Shown here piece after piece: positions 1 through 5,535 of a DNA stretch of 5,606 bases (positions are counted from its first letter, which is position 1; every line of letters begins with the position of its first letter). The position numbers and the translations under genes were made by a program. The notes under the pieces are model-generated. The model did not search any database. It was given only the letters and a program-made list of their open reading frames with translations, and was not told the DNA's origin. Source of the DNA: an uncultured Phaeodactylibacter sp. (GTDB lineage: Bacteria; Bacteroidota; Bacteroidia; Chitinophagales; Saprospiraceae); contig CAJXXJ010000290.1 in NCBI GenBank assembly GCA_913062745.1, forward strand, positions 1 to 5,606, in the 5' to 3' direction.

Positions 1-958
1 CGTATGCGCCGCCGCCCAGCTGTACGTAGAGGTCAAAGCGGAAGGGCTCAAGAGCCTGTATTTGATCGCCCAGCCAGCCGGAACGGTAATAGTGGGCAAT
101 CGCCTCTTCCAGCCTGGGCAACAGCCAGCGGTACTCGCCGCGCAGGTAAATCCAGCCTTCCGCTGCGCCGGTGGCGTAAGCGGCCTGGATCATGCCCTCG
201 ATGACAAGTTCTGGTAAATACTGCAGCAGCATGCGGTCCTTGAAGGTGCCGGGCTCTCCTTCGTCGGCGTTGCAAAGGATATACTTTTCGGCTTCAGGCT
301 GCTCCCGGCACAGCCGCCACTTTTTGCCTACCGGAAAGAAGGCGCCACCCATGCCGCGCAGGCCGGAGGCTTCCATCTGCTGCAGGGCGTCTTCCGGGCT
401 GAGTTTTTGCAGCGGAGCCAGGCTTTGCCCGGGCACGAAGGGGCGCAGCAGTACGGCTTTTTCGGGGGGCAGCGGTTGCTGAATGTGCTGCGGAATATCG
501 TCAGCGAGCAATTCTACCGGCCGCCCCCGGCGCAATTGCCAGATAATAGCCTTGGCTTTTTGTGGCGTAAGCTGCGTGAAGGGGTGGAAATTGATCAGCG
601 CGGCCGGCTCCAGGTCGCTAAGGCCGATACAGGAGGTTTCAAACAAGCCAAAGGTGCCGGTCGGGTCCGTTTGGCCGAGGCGGGCACCGGTGGCTTCTTC
701 GAAGGCGGCCGTGACTTCAGCCAGCCCGCTGTATTCAGCGGTGATGCTGTTGTTGAGATAGATGGTAAACTGCCCGGCGGGCTCGCGGTGGAAGAAGTGG
801 TAAAAGGAGACGACGCCTTCTACTTCTACCCAGGAAAGGCTGTATTTCTGCGCCAGTTTCCAGATCGCCTGATCACTGATGTGCCGCTCTTCGAGTTGTA
901 TGGCCCATAGCTCATCCAGTAGCTCGCGGCGGTCCGGGTGGTGTGTGGTTTGTTTCAT
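1..958 (-). CDS. hoxF: NAD-reducing [NiFe] hydrogenase diaphorase subunit HoxF (NuoE-NuoF fusion), 3' end cut off by the window
   Basis: HoxF is the flavin subunit of the cytoplasmic NAD-reducing hydrogenase. It passes electrons from the HoxYH hydrogenase module through FMN to NAD+. The window holds 319 codons read leftward from ATG at 958, with no stop, so about the N-terminal half of a roughly 600-residue protein is present. Residues 10-145 form a NuoE-like (thioredoxin-like) domain with SFYHFF (51-56) and CIGLSDLEPA (110-119), a combination typical of HoxF. Residues 165-319 are the start of the NuoF-like domain, with the glycine-rich FMN loop LRGMGGAFFPVGKKW (200-214), CNADEGEPGTFKDR (229-242) and YLRGEY (271-276). 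The sequence breaks off at LGGGAY, inside the conserved GxGAYxCGDE segment. The start aligns well with the N-terminus of known HoxF. There is no close Shine-Dalgarno; a GGAGG at 978-982 lies about 19 bases upstream of the ATG, too far to count. Oddities: three of four NuoE-type cluster cysteines are missing and the FMN loop has two substitutions. Other hox genes would be expected beyond the left edge. The alternative, a diaphorase subunit of a related NAD-dependent enzyme, is less likely. Confidence 0.9.
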   Translation of the reverse strand, partial: MKQTTHHPDRRELLDELWAIQLEERHISDQAIWKLAQKYSLSWVEVEGVVSFYHFFHREPAGQFTIYLNNSITAEYSGLAEVTAAFEEATGARLGQTDPTGTFGLFETSCIGLSDLEPAALINFHPFTQLTPQKAKAIIWQLRRGRPVELLADDIPQHIQQPLPPEKAVLLRPFVPGQSLAPLQKLSPEDALQQMEASGLRGMGGAFFPVGKKWRLCREQPEAEKYILCNADEGEPGTFKDRMLLQYLPELVIEGMIQAAYATGAAEGWIYLRGEYRWLLPRLEEAIAHYYRSGWLGDQIQALEPFRFDLYVQLGGGAY

Positions 959-1073
959 AAGGGCAGGGTTCGGTCTGCCTCCAATTTGTTGCCTTGCGGG
1001 CTTGGCTGTGCTGACTTTGGTCAGTTTTGGGAGTGAGTTTTGGCAGGATTGGGGTCGGAAGGAAGGAATGTGC

Positions 1074-1088
1074 GAATTCTCCGAATCC
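1074..1088. repeat. Imperfect palindrome with TTCTCCGAA core
   Basis: The arms GAATTC (1074-1079) and GAATCC (1083-1088) flank the loop TCC and pair at five of six positions. The core TTCTCCGAA (1077-1085) is identical to the core of the larger palindrome at 1161-1181, so the two may be members of one repeat family. It lies about 115 bases upstream of the hoxF start. It could equally be an operator, but a copy count in the genome is needed to decide. Confidence 0.45.
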
Positions 1089-1151
1089 TTAGATCTTGAC
1101 ATGCGGAGCATCGTCACAGAGTCGGGCAAATCGGTATAAGTGGGATGGTAG

Positions 1152-1181
1152 CAAAAAATGTATGACTTCTCCGAAGTCATA
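1152..1181 (-). terminator. Hairpin plus T tract, probable terminator of the CAP lipoprotein gene
   Basis: The arms TATGACTTC (1161-1169) and GAAGTCATA (1173-1181) pair perfectly over nine bases around a three-base loop (TCC on plus, GGA on minus). Read on the minus strand, the hairpin is followed by CA and then a run of six T (complement of the A run 1153-1158), the layout of a Rho-independent terminator. It lies about 167 bases after the CAP gene stop and upstream of hoxF, so it would insulate hoxF from readthrough. The stem is only moderately GC-rich. Because it shares its core with the palindrome at 1074-1088, it may be a repeat element rather than a dedicated terminator. Confidence 0.5.
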
Positions 1182-1347
1182 TTTATAAGGCGTTGATTTT
1201 GCAATAGGAACGAGCTCCAAACATGTTCCTCAGCTCCGTAGCAACTGTACGGCGAAGGGGAGCCGGTAAGTTGTCCGGAGCCAGGGAAGCGTGCGGAGGT
1301 TATAAAACCAATCCCTTTTGAGCGCTATCCGGTAGTACAGGCTGCAT

Positions 1348-1908
1348 TTAATCCTTGCCCAGCACCATTACCCAGTAGCCTTCCCGGCCGGCCATGCCGA
1401 GGTGCTCATAGCTGGCTTTCATCATGTTTTTGCAATGGCCGGGGCTGTCTTTCCATCCCTGAATGACGGAAGCCATATCCGGGTAGCCGTAGGCGATATT
1501 TTCAGCGATGCCGGTCCAGCTGTAGCCGGCATCCGAGGCGCGCTGCCCCACGCTGCTGCCATCGGAGCCCTGATGGCTGAAAAAGTCCTGCTCCAGCATA
1601 TCATCAACGTGGCGCTTTGCAGCACGCTCCAGTTTGGGGTTCCACTTTAGGGCGGGCACCGGGGGCATATTTTGATTGCCGCAGCGGCAGCCTTCCGCGC
1701 GGATTTCATTGACAAGTGCGAGCATTTCAAGCTGAGCGCTGTTACCATCGTCAGAGCTTCCGCTTTCAGTGCCGCCATCTTCCTCTTCCTCAGCTCCTTC
1801 CGGCAGGGGCGGGAAGTCAAGGGGCTGGTCACAACTAATATTCATGAAAAGCAGGAGTGCGAATGCCAAAGGGTACTTCATAATCGGTTTGCTTTTGGTG
1901 ATCATCAT
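1348..1908 (-). CDS. Secreted lipoprotein with CAP/SCP-like (YkwD-type) domain
   Basis: The product has 186 residues. The N-terminus carries a lipoprotein signal: a lysine-containing start, the hydrophobic stretch YPLAFALLLFMNI (12-24) and a lipobox ending ISC with Cys26 as the predicted lipidation site. An acidic, Ser/Gly-rich linker (37-57) follows, then a complete CAP domain (58-186). CAP hallmarks are LVNEIR (65-70), LKWNPKLERAA (87-97), the pocket residues His112 (FFSH), Glu136 (GIAENIA) and His158 (SPGHCKNMM), and the closing YWVMVLGKD. Bacterial CAP proteins are extracytoplasmic and usually of unknown activity; proposed roles include binding of lipids, wall components or metals. Cys74, Cys76 and Cys159 could form a disulfide. 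Two starts are possible: ATG at 1908, preceded by GAGGAA almost abutting it, or Met10 (ATG at 1881), which gives a more compact signal peptide with Cys at residue 17. The gene is divergent from the S8 protease and appears monocistronic. No clear surface-export signal follows Cys26. Confidence 0.9.
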   Translation of the reverse strand: MMITKSKPIMKYPLAFALLLFMNISCDQPLDFPPLPEGAEEEEDGGTESGSSDDGNSAQLEMLALVNEIRAEGCRCGNQNMPPVPALKWNPKLERAAKRHVDDMLEQDFFSHQGSDGSSVGQRASDAGYSWTGIAENIAYGYPDMASVIQGWKDSPGHCKNMMKASYEHLGMAGREGYWVMVLGKD

Positions 1909-1984
1909 TTCCTCAGAGACTCTATATCGTCCCGCCGGAATTGATTATTATTGCATGAGCGAAAAAAATATATCTGAAACCGCC

Positions 1985-2014
1985 ATTGCTAAGTCTCCGG
2001 CGAGCCGAATTTTG
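1985..2014 (+). promoter_or_regulatory. Weak candidate Bacteroidota-type promoter for the S8 protease gene
   Basis: ATTG (1985-1988) and GAATTTTG (2007-2014) are separated by 18 bases. They resemble the Bacteroidota -33 (TTTG/TTG) and -7 (TAnnTTTG) elements, with one mismatch in each. Transcription would begin near 2020, giving a leader of about 30 bases before the ATG at 2052. The ATG has no Shine-Dalgarno, consistent with this phylum. The call rests on motif resemblance only. Confidence 0.25.
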
Positions 2015-2051
2015 TCTTGCCGGGCGGCACACCTGAAAAACAACACTATTC

Positions 2052-4064
2052 ATGCCACTTGATTACTTCCTTTACCGGGGCGGCGAAAAAATCGCCCTGG
2101 AGAAAACTCCCGAATACTTCACCGTAATGCTGCCTTCCAATGCGGTTGCCCGCGAAATGGCGCAACAGCCGGAGGTGCAGGAGATGAAACGGGTATTCCA
2201 CCACGTTTACAAAATCCGTACGCGCGCTTACGAGCGGGACAACCTGATGGACCGCATGCGGCACAATCAGCTGACACCTGCTATTTGCCACCACGCCTAC
2301 TGCCCGGTGGGCGACCCGGCTACGCGCTACTACATTACCGACCGTATTGTGCTCTGCTTCCGCGAAGGGCTGGGCGGGGAAGAGAAGGCAGCGCTGTTGG
2401 GCCGGCACCACTTGCACTTTCTGCGTGCTTACGATGCGGAGGAGCGCCGCTGCCTGGTGCAGGTGACTGCCAAAACCGGGCAGAACCCGTTGAAGGTCAG
2501 CAACACGCTGCAGGAATTAGCGGAGATCGACTACGCGGAGCCTAACCTCGTTAACCGATTTGCACCCTTCTACCGCCCGGCGGACGATCTGTACCCCAAT
2601 CAGTGGCACCTGAGCAGCGAGGCCGGGCTGGAGCTTGTTGCGGATGCCGGCGTGGATGCGCCTGCTGCCTGGGAGCGTACCCGGGGCAGCCGGAGCATCA
2701 CGGTAGCGGTTATCGATGATGGCTTTGACCTCGGGCATCCGGACCTGAGTGGGGTAGACAAGATTGTGGCCCCGCTCGACTTTGTGGACCGCGACCGGGT
2801 GCCTTTCCCGACGCAGGAGTCCGGTGATTACCACGGTACGCCCTGTGCCGGCGTGGCGATTGGTGAAGAAAATGGTATAGGCATTGTGGGCGCAGCGCCG
2901 GAGTGTAGCTTTCAGCCCATCCGGTTTCCGCTGACCGCCGATGATAACCTGCTGTACGATATTTTTGAGGGGGCGGGCCAAAATTCAGAAGTTATTTCCT
3001 GCAGCTGGGGCCCGGTGCCGGTTTATGCACCCATTTCCACCCTGCTGTATGATCAGATCAGCCGGCTGCACCGTAGTGGCGGGCCGGGTGGCAATGGCTG
3101 CGTTATCCTGTTCGCGGCCGGCAATTACAATGCGCCGGTCAGGGACCTGGATAATACCTCATTTGTATGGCGGCACCCGACACAGGGGCTGAAAACGACC
3201 ACCGGGCCGATTCTGAACGGCTATGCAGCGCATCCGGATGTGGTGACGGTTTCCGCCTCTACCAGCCTGAACCGGAAGTCGCTATACTCCAACTGGGGCG
3301 AAGATGTGACCGTCTGTGCGCCCAGTGACAACTGGAACCCCGTGAACCCACAGGAGCGCCTCCCCGGCCGGGGCATATGGACCACTGACAACGAAGGAGA
3401 GGGCTACGGCTTCACGCCTGGCAGCCGCTACACCAGTATGTTTGGGGGTACTTCCAGCGCTTGTCCGCTGGCGGCCGGCGTAGTAGCGCTAATCCGCTCG
3501 GCGGACCCCAGCCTCACGGCCGCTGAGGCAGTAGAGGTACTGATCCAGAATACGGATAAGATTACGGACCGGACGCCGGACGATATACTGGGGCTGGAGC
3601 TGGGCACTTACGGCAGCGATGGGCGTTCCGGCTGGTTTGGATACGGAAAAGTGAATGCGGGCAAAGCCGTGGCCGCAGTGCTGGGGGACCGCCCGGCGCC
3701 CCCTGTGGAAGAAGAGGAAGAAGAGGAACAGCCGGCAGCCGCTCCGCGGGGTATCTATATTATCGCAGCGCTTGCCAATCCGGAGGGGCCGGAGGTTGGG
3801 GAGGAGCGGATTATGCTGCTCAATGCTTCCGATCAGGATGTAAACCTTGATAACTGGGAGATTAAAGACAGTCAGGGGCGGACCGACCGGATGAGCAGCT
3901 ACTGGCTGCGGGCCGGGGGCGTGGTGCGCATCCGCCTGTCGCGTATCCGGCTGCTGAACAGCGGCGGGGTGATCACCGTATTTGATGCAGAAGGCGATGA
4001 GGTGGCGCGGGTGGAGTACAGCGAAGCGCAGGCCGCGCGGGAAGGCTGGTGGATTAAGTTTTAG
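2052..4064 (+). CDS. Subtilisin-family (S8, kexin-like) serine protease with C-terminal lamin-tail-like domain
   Basis: The 670-residue product is a predicted active endopeptidase. The triad is visible: Asp222 (VAVIDDGFD), His261 (DYHGTPCAG) and Ser468 (FGGTSSACPLAAG), with oxyanion Asn358 (FAAGN). HGTxCAG, SWGP (318-321) and PLAAGVVAL recall the kexin/furin branch of S8. Residues 92-168 resemble a subtilisin or fervidolysin-type propeptide ending ...IDYAEPNL just before the catalytic domain (about 180-545). Residues 1-85 (YRGGEKIALEKTPEYFTVML...) look like a further N-terminal domain of similar style. A glutamate run (553-559) and Pro/Ala linker lead to residues 567-670, a lamin-tail-like beta-sandwich (ALANPEG..., LDNWEIKDSQG, LLNSGG) ending VEYSEAQAAREGWWIKF. 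No signal peptide, lipobox, membrane segment or obvious type IX secretion tail is visible, so a cytoplasmic location or non-classical export is likely. The start has no Shine-Dalgarno, but the sequence looks protein-like from residue 1. It is transcribed alone, divergent from the CAP gene and convergent with the SET gene. The substrate is unknown. The protease call is firm and the C-terminal domain call fairly firm. Confidence 0.93.
   Translation: MPLDYFLYRGGEKIALEKTPEYFTVMLPSNAVAREMAQQPEVQEMKRVFHHVYKIRTRAYERDNLMDRMRHNQLTPAICHHAYCPVGDPATRYYITDRIVLCFREGLGGEEKAALLGRHHLHFLRAYDAEERRCLVQVTAKTGQNPLKVSNTLQELAEIDYAEPNLVNRFAPFYRPADDLYPNQWHLSSEAGLELVADAGVDAPAAWERTRGSRSITVAVIDDGFDLGHPDLSGVDKIVAPLDFVDRDRVPFPTQESGDYHGTPCAGVAIGEENGIGIVGAAPECSFQPIRFPLTADDNLLYDIFEGAGQNSEVISCSWGPVPVYAPISTLLYDQISRLHRSGGPGGNGCVILFAAGNYNAPVRDLDNTSFVWRHPTQGLKTTTGPILNGYAAHPDVVTVSASTSLNRKSLYSNWGEDVTVCAPSDNWNPVNPQERLPGRGIWTTDNEGEGYGFTPGSRYTSMFGGTSSACPLAAGVVALIRSADPSLTAAEAVEVLIQNTDKITDRTPDDILGLELGTYGSDGRSGWFGYGKVNAGKAVAAVLGDRPAPPVEEEEEEEQPAAAPRGIYIIAALANPEGPEVGEERIMLLNASDQDVNLDNWEIKDSQGRTDRMSSYWLRAGGVVRIRLSRIRLLNSGGVITVFDAEGDEVARVEYSEAQAAREGWWIKF
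3708..3728 (+). repeat. GAA/GAG codon run encoding a seven-glutamate linker
   Basis: Seven consecutive GAA or GAG codons encode Glu553-559, between the catalytic domain and the C-terminal lamin-tail-like domain of the S8 protease. It is a low-complexity acidic hinge. Such a tract can vary in length by slippage in units of three without breaking the frame. Confidence 0.7.
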
Positions 4065-4068
4065 CGGG

Positions 4069-4099
4069 GCACCGGGGCTGGCTCAGACCGCCCCGGTGC
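4069..4099. terminator. Strong GC hairpin between convergent genes, possible bidirectional terminator
   Basis: The arms GCACCGGGGC (4069-4078) and GCCCCGGTGC (4090-4099) pair perfectly over ten bases around an eleven-base loop. The hairpin begins five bases after the S8 protease stop and ends just before the SET gene stop at 4106, the expected place for a shared terminator. There is no T tract on either strand, so it does not fit the classical intrinsic terminator. It may act by stalling polymerase, protecting mRNA 3' ends, or with Rho. Confidence 0.55.
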
Positions 4100-4105
4100 A
4101 ATGCC

Positions 4106-4732
4106 TTAGCTGGCCCGCTTCAGGGCGGTGCCGTTGAGTTGTGCCGCTCCGTTGTACTTTAGTGAGTAGACGGATTTGTAGCGCTCCGGTTGTTCAAAGA
4201 AGAGGTCTACTTCCCGGCGCGTTGCTTCGTCCACGAAGGGCAGCAGCGGCTGTTCCACCTGGAAGAGGTGCTGCATGGCTGCCTGAATCTTTTCGTCCCA
4301 CACCTGATAGTACCGCTCAAAGTCATCCGGAAAGATGGTGCCCCGGCAGTCCGTTGCGCCACAGCACACCGGCATGGGCTGATCGAGGTTGAAGATGCCG
4401 TACTCATCGGTGATCTGCTCGCCGGCGGCAATATCGCGGATAGCAATTTCGAAGCCGTAGCCGGTGCTGATGGTGTTGCAGTTGCAGCAGTGGTTGACGT
4501 ATTTGGCGAAGTCCCAGCTGATAATGCGGTTGCCGTGCTCGTCAATATAGGAGTACTTTTCGATGACGTCGCGCATTTCAGCAGTGTGCAGGAGGTAGTC
4601 GGTAGGGGAGACTACGAGCTCGAGGCTGTCTTTAACGTAGACGATGCTGCCTTTGGGGATGGCTTCGGTGGCAAATACGCCGTAACCGACCTGCTCATCG
4701 ATAAAGCGGAGCGTGGTCTTTGGATGGATCAT
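4106..4732 (-). CDS. SET-domain protein, probable protein-lysine methyltransferase
   Basis: The 208-residue protein is mostly a SET domain, the fold that transfers methyl groups from S-adenosylmethionine to lysine side chains. Visible motifs in order are GYGVFATEAIPKGSIVY (16-32), matching the SAM-binding GxG...A...i.kG segment; YVNHCCNCN (78-86), matching the conserved NHxCxxN pseudoknot motif with Asn80 and His81; and GEQITDEYG (104-112), with Tyr111 as the likely catalytic tyrosine. CCGATDCRG (123-131) resembles a post-SET zinc-binding tail, although the first cysteine is shifted by one position compared with CxCG. Residues 135-208 form an extension with no motif I recognise. No signal peptide is present, so it is cytoplasmic. 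The ATG at 4732 places the SAM-binding motif at the expected distance from the N-terminus; no Shine-Dalgarno is evident. It lies 104 bases after the hydrolase gene on the same strand, so co-transcription is possible but not shown. The substrate is unknown; bacterial SET proteins are reported to modify ribosomal, nucleoid or host proteins. Confidence 0.87.
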   Translation of the reverse strand: MIHPKTTLRFIDEQVGYGVFATEAIPKGSIVYVKDSLELVVSPTDYLLHTAEMRDVIEKYSYIDEHGNRIISWDFAKYVNHCCNCNTISTGYGFEIAIRDIAAGEQITDEYGIFNLDQPMPVCCGATDCRGTIFPDDFERYYQVWDEKIQAAMQHLFQVEQPLLPFVDEATRREVDLFFEQPERYKSVYSLKYNGAAQLNGTALKRAS

Positions 4733-4836
4733 GCGTGTTATTCTGCATTTTGGTTCATCCTTGCAATGTATGCGGTTTACAGGATAGTTGCTTGAGTTTT
4801 TTTAGCGGGAAGCGATTTCTTTTCGGGGCAGCCGGC

Positions 4837-5535
4837 TCAGCTCTGATCTGTGCGGAGCAGGCTGGCGAGGATGGTGTATAGGCGCCCGTCGTCGCGCAGG
4901 GTGCGGACTACGCGGTGGCCTTCTATGGGCAGCGGGTGGAGCTGCATGTGGTGGAGCTTGCGCAGCCGCAGGGCATGGCGGCGGTCGAGGCGGTCGAGGG
5001 AGGAGTAGTAGGCGTGCAGGCGGGTACGGTAGGGTTGCTTGCGCAAAAAGCGGGCGAGGTCCCACTGCGGAGTACGTCCGTGCTGGTGTACGTTGCGGAT
5101 AGGCTCTGGCCAGCGGCGGTCGCGGTACCAACGGCGGTGCCAGGGGCCGATAAAGCTCTGCGGGGCGAAGGCGAGTGCACTGTCGACGTTGAGCAGGCAG
5201 CCGAACAGCAGGGCAGCGTATCCGCCCATGGAATTGCCGATGAAGCAGCTGCGCTGGTAGGGGTGTTGCTGAAGCGTTTGGCTGAGGAAGTCAAGCAGTT
5301 TTTCCTGGCTGTCGATTTGATCGTCTACGCCTTTTTGATACCAGGCCTGGTGAAAATCGCGGATGTAGAGCTTGTCGCAGTCGAGGTCGGCAATGGAATT
5401 ATAAAATTCAAATACCGGGGTGCCCAGTCCCTGGCGGACGCCGCCGAAGGTGACGAGCAGGTTGCGCCGGCCCTGCAGGTCGGCGAGGATGCCGCTGTGG
5501 CTGTCATTGAGGGCGGATTGGGACCAGTTTTGCAT
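4837..5535 (-). CDS. Alpha/beta-hydrolase-fold protein, substrate unknown
   Basis: From ATG at 5535 the product has 232 residues. NLLVTFGG (25-32) is a typical first core strand followed by an oxyanion-hole Gly-Gly. KLYIRDFHQAWYQKG (55-69) comes next. CFIGNSMGGYAALLFG (97-112) contains the nucleophile elbow GxSxG with Ser102. LAFAPQSFI (121-129) is the next core strand. The acid is probably Asp181 or Asp184 (SSLDRLDRRHA), and EGHRVVRTLRDDG (205-217) supplies His207. These features support an active serine hydrolase or esterase-like fold. I recall proteins of this style (FGG..., RD..QAWY, GNSMGGYAALLFG, AFxPQ) beside polysaccharide or glycosyltransferase genes, but I cannot name the family. 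No signal peptide is visible from this start. The frame remains open without a stop to 5606, so the gene may begin further right; ATG at 5535 is the only in-frame ATG upstream of the fold and is 24 residues before the first strand. No Shine-Dalgarno is apparent. The SET gene follows on the same strand. Confidence 0.82.
   Translation of the reverse strand: MQNWSQSALNDSHSGILADLQGRRNLLVTFGGVRQGLGTPVFEFYNSIADLDCDKLYIRDFHQAWYQKGVDDQIDSQEKLLDFLSQTLQQHPYQRSCFIGNSMGGYAALLFGCLLNVDSALAFAPQSFIGPWHRRWYRDRRWPEPIRNVHQHGRTPQWDLARFLRKQPYRTRLHAYYSSLDRLDRRHALRLRKLHHMQLHPLPIEGHRVVRTLRDDGRLYTILASLLRTDQS

Larger units (their letters stand above)
959..1347. other. Intergenic region rich in inverted repeats; no convincing gene
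   Basis: This 389-base stretch lies between the hoxF start and the end of the CAP lipoprotein gene, both on the minus strand. It should hold the hoxF promoter, but I find no clear Bacteroidota -33/-7 pair (TTTG ... TAnnTTTG) on the minus strand. It contains two related palindromes (1074-1088 and 1161-1181). Further right are AGGAAC/GTTCCT (1206-1211 with 1225-1230), an overlapping AACATGTT palindrome (1220-1227), and GCTCCG near 1233 that could pair with CGGAGC about 40 bases downstream. The 86-residue plus-strand frame at 879-1139 has no recognisable features and overlaps hoxF antisense, so I do not call it a gene. The density of short inverted repeats suggests dispersed extragenic repeats or a structured transcript; this is inference. 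Confidence 0.5.

Noticed and set aside
407..910. 167-residue open frame on the plus strand
   Set aside because: It lies wholly antisense to hoxF, whose minus-strand frame carries unmistakable conserved motifs. The plus-strand translation shows no domain.
978..982. GGAGG upstream of hoxF as a ribosome binding site
   Set aside because: It is about 19 bases from the ATG at 958, too far for a Shine-Dalgarno, and no alternative start codon lies at a suitable distance.
879..1139. 86-residue plus-strand frame running into the intergenic region
   Set aside because: It starts antisense to hoxF and crosses a palindrome. The composition is not convincing and there is no start signal.
1961..1974. TATATTTT on the minus strand as a -7 element for the CAP gene
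   Set aside because: It resembles TAnnTTTG, but no TTG or TTTG is found at the right spacing upstream, and the tract is simple AT-rich sequence.
2517..2981. 154-residue open frame on the minus strand inside the protease gene
   Set aside because: It overlaps the S8 catalytic domain, where the plus-strand frame contains the Asp and His active-site motifs. No independent features are seen.
4190..4795. 201-residue open frame on the plus strand
   Set aside because: It is antisense to the SET gene. Its Val/Ala/Asp-rich composition is what the mirror of a GC-biased gene gives, and it has no recognisable motif.
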